A stretch of DNA of 64,000 nt, from positions 248,001 through 312,000 of the forward strand of contig JAEWOD010000016.1 in NCBI GenBank assembly GCA_023461035.1, read 5' to 3'. Each line of letters begins with the position of its first letter. Positions within the stretch are counted from its first letter, which is position 1. Source of the DNA: Bacteroidota bacterium. Lineage in GTDB: Bacteria; Bacteroidota; Bacteroidia; Flavobacteriales; Weeksellaceae. Below the pieces are notes generated by a model, which was not told the DNA's origin, searched no databases, and saw nothing but the letters and a program-made list of their open reading frames with translations. The translations under genes were made by a program, and so were the position numbers. Positions 60,147 through 64,000 of this stretch are shown in pieces.

Positions 60147-62153
60147 ATGCGACTCAATTACTATCTTGTGCTTGGTCTGTTTTTATTTGGGGCATTCGGC
60201 TACCCGCAGCAGACGGTATTGGACAGTCTTGAAGTAGTCGTTGCCCGAAACACCCGTGATGAGGAGATGGCAAAAACCCTGAACAGAATTTCCTGGGAAT
60301 ATAGCCGGAAAGACATTGAAAAGGCAAAAATCTACGCATGGAAAGCCAAATCACTCTCCCGGGAAATAGGAAATAACAAAACCCTTGGCACTTCCTACTC
60401 CCATCTTGTTACACTTCATAAAAATGCCGGTGAAACAGATAGTGCGGCATTTTATCTCACCTCATTAAAGAATTTGACGGACGGAGCTTCAAAGGATGAT
60501 ACGGATAAACTGAACCTGACCTATCATTCCACCGCAGGCCTTTATTTTAAGTCTATCGGAAAAAGCAAAACCGCTTTGCCTCATCTTTTAAACGCGTATG
60601 AAATCGCAAAAAGAACAAGCAATGTTACAGACGCCTCAGGGCAGGCGCTGAATGTAGGCAATTGTTACTATGCCTTTGCCGATTACAAAAAAGCGCTTGA
60701 CTATTTTTTGATAGCATTGAAAGGTTTTGAAACTATGGGAAACAAGGCCGGACAATCGTTTTGCTACAACAGTATTTCCAATTGTTATTACGAGTTGAAA
60801 CTAAATGAACAATCACTCCAATATCTACAAAAATCCTATAAACTGAAAACAGAACTGGGTGACAGGCAGGGATTGACAAATACGAACCAAAATTTTGGAA
60901 ACATCTATATGGCAATGGGGGATCTTGTAAAAGCGGAAAAATACTTTAACAAAGCGATCGCGTTAAACACCGAAATGGAAAATAATTCCGGCCTAATGCA
61001 AAATTATTTCAATATGGGAAGATTGTATTCCGAAACCAATCCCGAAAAAGCAATTTCCTATTTTGAAAAAAGCAAGGCTTTGGCAATAAAGGGTGATAAT
61101 AGCGGCATGGTCTCAAGGATTGAACTTGAAATGCTGGCCGTTAAAAATCTTAATGAAAAGCGGCCGGAATCCGAAAGAGAAGCAGTTAAAAATTTAGAAT
61201 TGCTCTCAAATGAAGGAGTGAAATACCGCGAAGTTTACGGCTACCAGAATCTGGCTGAATATTATACCCAAACCAAACAGTTTGATAAAGCGCTGGAGTA
61301 CACCCGGAAATTTCACGACTTAAAAGACAGCCTCAAAAGCGAAGAAATACAGTTGCATTTTAAAACCATAGAGGAACGATACAACAAGGAAAAAAACGAG
61401 AAGCAAATCACCCTGCTCCGGAAAGACAAAGAGATTGATGCTCAAAAGCTGAAACAGCAACGTTCATGGATCATCATTTTCGGTCTTTTGACCTTATTGG
61501 CAGGGTTTGGTATATGGGTAATCATCAGCAGAAGCCGTGTAAGGCAGCAAATGAAAGAGCTGGAATTGCGCAACGGCATCGCTGCCGACCTGCACGATGA
61601 AGTAGGAAGTTCCCTGAGCAGTATTTATATGCTGAGCCAATTGGCCGGCAGAACCCACCCTGAAGAGGGAGCCGGCATTTTGGACAAGGTGAAAACAAAT
61701 GCCAAAGAAACCATGGAAAAAATGGACGATATAGTTTGGATGATAAAACCCGTGAACAGCCAGTCAGAAAGCTTGAAGGAAAGGATACGGCGGTTTATTC
61801 TGGAGGCCTGTGAACTTCAAGGTATTGCCTGCAAATTGGAAATAGATGGTCTGGATGAAGAAAAACTGACCGTACCGCAAAAGAAAAACCTGTATCTGGT
61901 TTTTAAAGAAGCCGTTAACAACGTCTTTAAGTATGCCGACACCCAAAAACTGGAGATAAGGATAGCACAGAGCAGCAAAGAATTGGATATGCTGATTCAG
62001 GATTATGGAAAAGGATTTGAACAAGAAAATACAAAAAAAGGAAACGGGATACAAAATATGAAAGCCCGCGCCGCCGAATTAAAGGGCAAGTTAACGGTGA
62101 CATCCCGTTACGGCGAAGGAACCAAAATCCAATTGGATTTCCCGTTGGGGTAA
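60147..62153 (+). CDS. TPR-domain sensor histidine kinase, NarX/HisKA_3 type (third system)
   Basis: A 668-residue sensor: signal peptide (YYLVLGLFLFGAFGYPQQ), about seven TPR units to residue ~400, a coiled coil, one membrane helix (about 441-460), then a HisKA_3 dimerisation domain with phospho-accepting His483 in IAADLHDEVGSSLSS and an ATPase domain with VFKEAVNNVFKYAD and DYGKGFEQENTKKGNG. The kinase core class differs from the LytS type of the other two, but the TPR sensor layout is the same. Its regulator follows after 57 nt. Confidence 0.92.
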   Translation: MRLNYYLVLGLFLFGAFGYPQQTVLDSLEVVVARNTRDEEMAKTLNRISWEYSRKDIEKAKIYAWKAKSLSREIGNNKTLGTSYSHLVTLHKNAGETDSAAFYLTSLKNLTDGASKDDTDKLNLTYHSTAGLYFKSIGKSKTALPHLLNAYEIAKRTSNVTDASGQALNVGNCYYAFADYKKALDYFLIALKGFETMGNKAGQSFCYNSISNCYYELKLNEQSLQYLQKSYKLKTELGDRQGLTNTNQNFGNIYMAMGDLVKAEKYFNKAIALNTEMENNSGLMQNYFNMGRLYSETNPEKAISYFEKSKALAIKGDNSGMVSRIELEMLAVKNLNEKRPESEREAVKNLELLSNEGVKYREVYGYQNLAEYYTQTKQFDKALEYTRKFHDLKDSLKSEEIQLHFKTIEERYNKEKNEKQITLLRKDKEIDAQKLKQQRSWIIIFGLLTLLAGFGIWVIISRSRVRQQMKELELRNGIAADLHDEVGSSLSSIYMLSQLAGRTHPEEGAGILDKVKTNAKETMEKMDDIVWMIKPVNSQSESLKERIRRFILEACELQGIACKLEIDGLDEEKLTVPQKKNLYLVFKEAVNNVFKYADTQKLEIRIAQSSKELDMLIQDYGKGFEQENTKKGNGIQNMKARAAELKGKLTVTSRYGEGTKIQLDFPLG

Positions 62154-62197
62154 ATAGTTCACCCAATCTCGGTATTTCGCTCATTGGGAAGAACCCT

Positions 62198-62205
62198 TAC
62201 TTTTG
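62198..62205 (+). promoter_or_regulatory. -7 box (TACTTTTG) immediately before the regulator ATG
   Basis: TACTTTTG-TAATC-ATG: the box ends 5 nt before the start codon at 62211, so the regulator may also have its own promoter with little or no leader. Confidence 0.45.
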
Positions 62206-62210
62206 TAATC

Positions 62211-62855
62211 ATGGAGCAAAAAACAAAGGTTTGCATTTTTGAGGACAACAGGCACCTTCGGGAAAGCCTCGAGTTAATGCTGAATATTTCGGATGGTTTT
62301 GAGTGCGCGGGCGCATACCCCAATTGTGATGACCTAATCGGAGTATTGACCCGCAGTGAAGCCTCCATCTGTTTGATGGACATTGAAATGCCGGGTATCA
62401 GCGGTATTGAAGCCACCCGAGTCATCAAATCTAAATTGCCTCACGTCCATGTGCTCATACAAACGGTTTTTTCCAATGATGATTCCATTTTTCAGGCCAT
62501 TTGCGCAGGAGCATCGGGTTATATATTAAAAACGACATCTCCTGAACTTTACATCGAAGCATTGAAAGACGTTCAGAGCGGAGGCGCTCCCATGACCCCA
62601 AGCATCGCCAAAAGGGTTCTCCAATTGTTCAAGGTAAATTTACAGCCGGCTTCTGACAAAACCTACCAACTTACCGAAAAGGAAAAACAAGTGCTTCAGC
62701 AGCTCACCTTGGGAAAAAGCTACAAAATGATAGCCGGAGAGTTGCAGATTTCCTCTGAAACCATCAAGACACATATAAAGAACATTTATATAAAACTTCA
62801 TGTACATTCAGGGCCGGAAGCCGTAGCCAAAGCCATTCAGGAGCGGTTGGTCTGA
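62211..62855 (+). CDS. NarL/LuxR-family response regulator (third system)
   Basis: A 214-residue regulator. The ATG at 62211 (MEQKTKVCIFEDNRHLRESL) is the natural start. Phospho-acceptor Asp57 (CLMDIEMPGISG) and Lys in YILKTTSP. The LuxR-type helix-turn-helix is LTEKEKQVLQQLTLGKSYK with SSETIKTHIKNIYIKL. It pairs with the HisKA_3 kinase upstream and is followed, 129 nt later, by a secreted repeat protein on the same strand. Confidence 0.94.
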   Translation: MEQKTKVCIFEDNRHLRESLELMLNISDGFECAGAYPNCDDLIGVLTRSEASICLMDIEMPGISGIEATRVIKSKLPHVHVLIQTVFSNDDSIFQAICAGASGYILKTTSPELYIEALKDVQSGGAPMTPSIAKRVLQLFKVNLQPASDKTYQLTEKEKQVLQQLTLGKSYKMIAGELQISSETIKTHIKNIYIKLHVHSGPEAVAKAIQERLV

Positions 62856-62984
62856 CCTAACACCCCTAACTGCCGTCAGGCAGGCAACATCCAACATCCA
62901 TCACCCACCCCCACATCCCCCGTTCTCGGTATTGACCGGCTTTCACCTGTTTCCCAACTTTGCTTCAAACAAAAAATCACGGTT

Positions 62985-64000
62985 ATGAAAAAAAATCATT
63001 TATTCTTAGTCCTGCTGGCTTTTTCTACGATAGCGAAAGCACAGTCAGCGCCTGAAATTCAATGGCAGAAATCTCTTGGCGGGAGTGATTCCGAAGATGC
63101 TTACTCTGTTCAGCAGACTTCGGACGGCGGCTTTATCGTTGCCGGACGGTCTGAATCAACCGACGGCGATGTGAGCGAAAATCACGGCGACGGTGACTAT
63201 TGGGTCGTAAAGCTCGATAGCAGCGGAGTTATTGTATGGGAGAAATCCCTTGGCGGGAGTGGTACTGAAGTTGCCAGTTCAGTTCAGCAGACCGCGGACG
63301 GAGGATATATCGTGGCAGGAGAAAGTTCGTCCGACGACGGAGATGTGAGCGGAAACCACGGCAATTATGACTATTGGGTCGTAAAGTTAGGCAGCAGTGG
63401 GGATATTGTATGGCAGAAATCCCTTGGCGGGAGTGGTTCTGAAGCTGCCCGTTCAGTTCAGCAGACAGCGGACGGCGGCTATATCGTTGCCGGATATTCC
63501 TATTCAGACGACGGCGATGTGAGCGGAAATAACGGCAGTTATGACTATTGGGTTGTGAAGCTCGACGGCAGCGGAACTATTGTATGGCAGAAATCCCTTG
63601 GCGGGAGTGGTTATGATGAAGCTTACTCTGTTCAGCAGACTTCGGACGGCGGGTATATCGTTGCCGGTTATGCTAATTCAGACGATGGCGATGTGAGCGG
63701 AAATCACGGAAATGCTGACTATTGGGTCGTAAAGTTAAACGGCAGCGGGAATATTGTATGGCAGAAACCCCTTGGCGGGAGCGGATCTGAAGTTGCTTAC
63801 TCTGTTCAGCAGACCGCGGACGGCGGCTATATCGTTGCCGGACTGTCTGAATCAAACGACGGCGATGTGAGCGGAAATCATGGCAATACTGACTATTGGG
63901 TCGTAAAGCTCGACAGCGGCGGCGATATGGTATGGCAGAAATCCCTTGGCGGGACTGATGGTGATGCTGCTTATTCCGTCCGGCAGACCGCGGACGGCGG
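62985..64000 (+). CDS. Secreted protein of tandem 58-residue repeats (partial, continues past window)
   Basis: The ATG at 62985 opens a frame that stays open to the window end. The signal peptide is MKKNHLFLVLLAFSTIAKAQ. From 63063 there are five complete units of exactly 58 residues (174 nt) and a sixth cut by the window: 63063, 63237, 63411, 63585, 63759 and 63933. Each has WQKSLGGS, SVQQTxDGGYIVAG, DGDVSGNHG and DYWVVKL, so it is probably a beta-propeller of the delta-60/PQQ-like type. A sorting domain is expected but lies outside the window. Ligand unknown. Confidence 0.85.
   Translation, partial: MKKNHLFLVLLAFSTIAKAQSAPEIQWQKSLGGSDSEDAYSVQQTSDGGFIVAGRSESTDGDVSENHGDGDYWVVKLDSSGVIVWEKSLGGSGTEVASSVQQTADGGYIVAGESSSDDGDVSGNHGNYDYWVVKLGSSGDIVWQKSLGGSGSEAARSVQQTADGGYIVAGYSYSDDGDVSGNNGSYDYWVVKLDGSGTIVWQKSLGGSGYDEAYSVQQTSDGGYIVAGYANSDDGDVSGNHGNADYWVVKLNGSGNIVWQKPLGGSGSEVAYSVQQTADGGYIVAGLSESNDGDVSGNHGNTDYWVVKLDSGGDMVWQKSLGGTDGDAAYSVRQTADG
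63063..64000 (+). repeat. Tandem 174-nt coding repeats (five full units and part of a sixth)
   Basis: The units keep exact length and frame and long identical stretches at DNA level (for example in GGCAGAAATCCCTTGGCGGG). Variation is concentrated around residues 8-14, 29-33 and 41-46 of each unit. Confidence 0.85.

Noticed and set aside
1..64000. tRNA, rRNA, CRISPR arrays, insertion sequences, prophage
   Set aside because: No T-loop/anticodon patterns, spaced direct repeats, transposase, integrase or phage structural genes were recognised in any gap.

Overview
This 64 kb window is chromosomal DNA from a member of the Flavobacteriia (Bacteroidota). The evidence is many secreted proteins ending in type IX secretion system (T9SS) type A sorting domains, a T9SS plug-type protein, menaquinone genes (menA, menB), -7 promoter boxes of the form TAnnTTTG with little Shine-Dalgarno signal, a DnaJ with only two zinc-finger repeats, and a 6S-like RNA next to zapA. 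The DNA is AT-rich. I see no rRNA, tRNA, CRISPR array, prophage or intact insertion sequence.

Layout. 1-9.5 kb (minus strand): proline catabolism (pruA), a T9SS plug-type protein, a 1327-residue kelch-propeller T9SS cargo, an LRR T9SS cargo, and a remnant signal-peptide ORF. 9.6-12.3 kb: a TPR sensor kinase and LytTR regulator. 12.4-18.8 kb: a redox/electrophile-stress operon (receiver-like protein, two pirins, acetyltransferase, methyltransferase, FMN reductase, OsmC) beside a Crp/Fnr-type regulator. 18.8-29.4 kb: housekeeping genes (acyl-CoA dehydrogenase, cysteine desulfurase, CvpA, nrdB-nrdA without ATP-cones, ribonuclease Y, 6S-like RNA, zapA and a coiled-coil partner). 29.5-38.2 kb: M23 peptidase and TonB-dependent receptor, an Rrf2 regulator with its target oxidoreductase, an AT-rich pocket with a HEPN protein and a lipoprotein, an asparaginase-type hydrolase and cutC. 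38.4-40.2 kb: grpE-dnaJ. 40.3-51.1 kb: T9SS protein, amine oxidase, menB, a YoeB-type toxin-antitoxin pair, MFS exporter, menA, a metal hydrolase, a PNGase F-like T9SS enzyme and an M3 peptidase. 51.4-58.1 kb: TPR sensor kinase, LytTR regulator, a receiver-only pseudo-regulator lacking the phospho-acceptor Asp, and two tandem paralogous T9SS cargos. 58.2-59.8 kb: VWA lipoprotein. 60.1-64 kb: TPR sensor kinase, LuxR-type regulator and a secreted protein of near-identical 58-residue repeats that runs off the window.

The most striking pattern is that three TPR-sensor-kinase/response-regulator pairs are each followed on the same strand by large exported repeat proteins. In the 51-58 kb copy, a LytTR-type direct-repeat operator lies just upstream of the first cargo gene. 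I propose that these are sensor/regulator/T9SS-cargo modules. Smaller regulatory findings are paired 19-bp dyads upstream of the Rrf2 gene and its neighbour, a dyad inside the promoter spacer of the stress operon, a 20-bp palindrome over the toxin-antitoxin promoter, and three genes whose -7 box sits 4-5 nt before ATG (possible leaderless mRNAs). All functions are read from sequence patterns; no searches were run.
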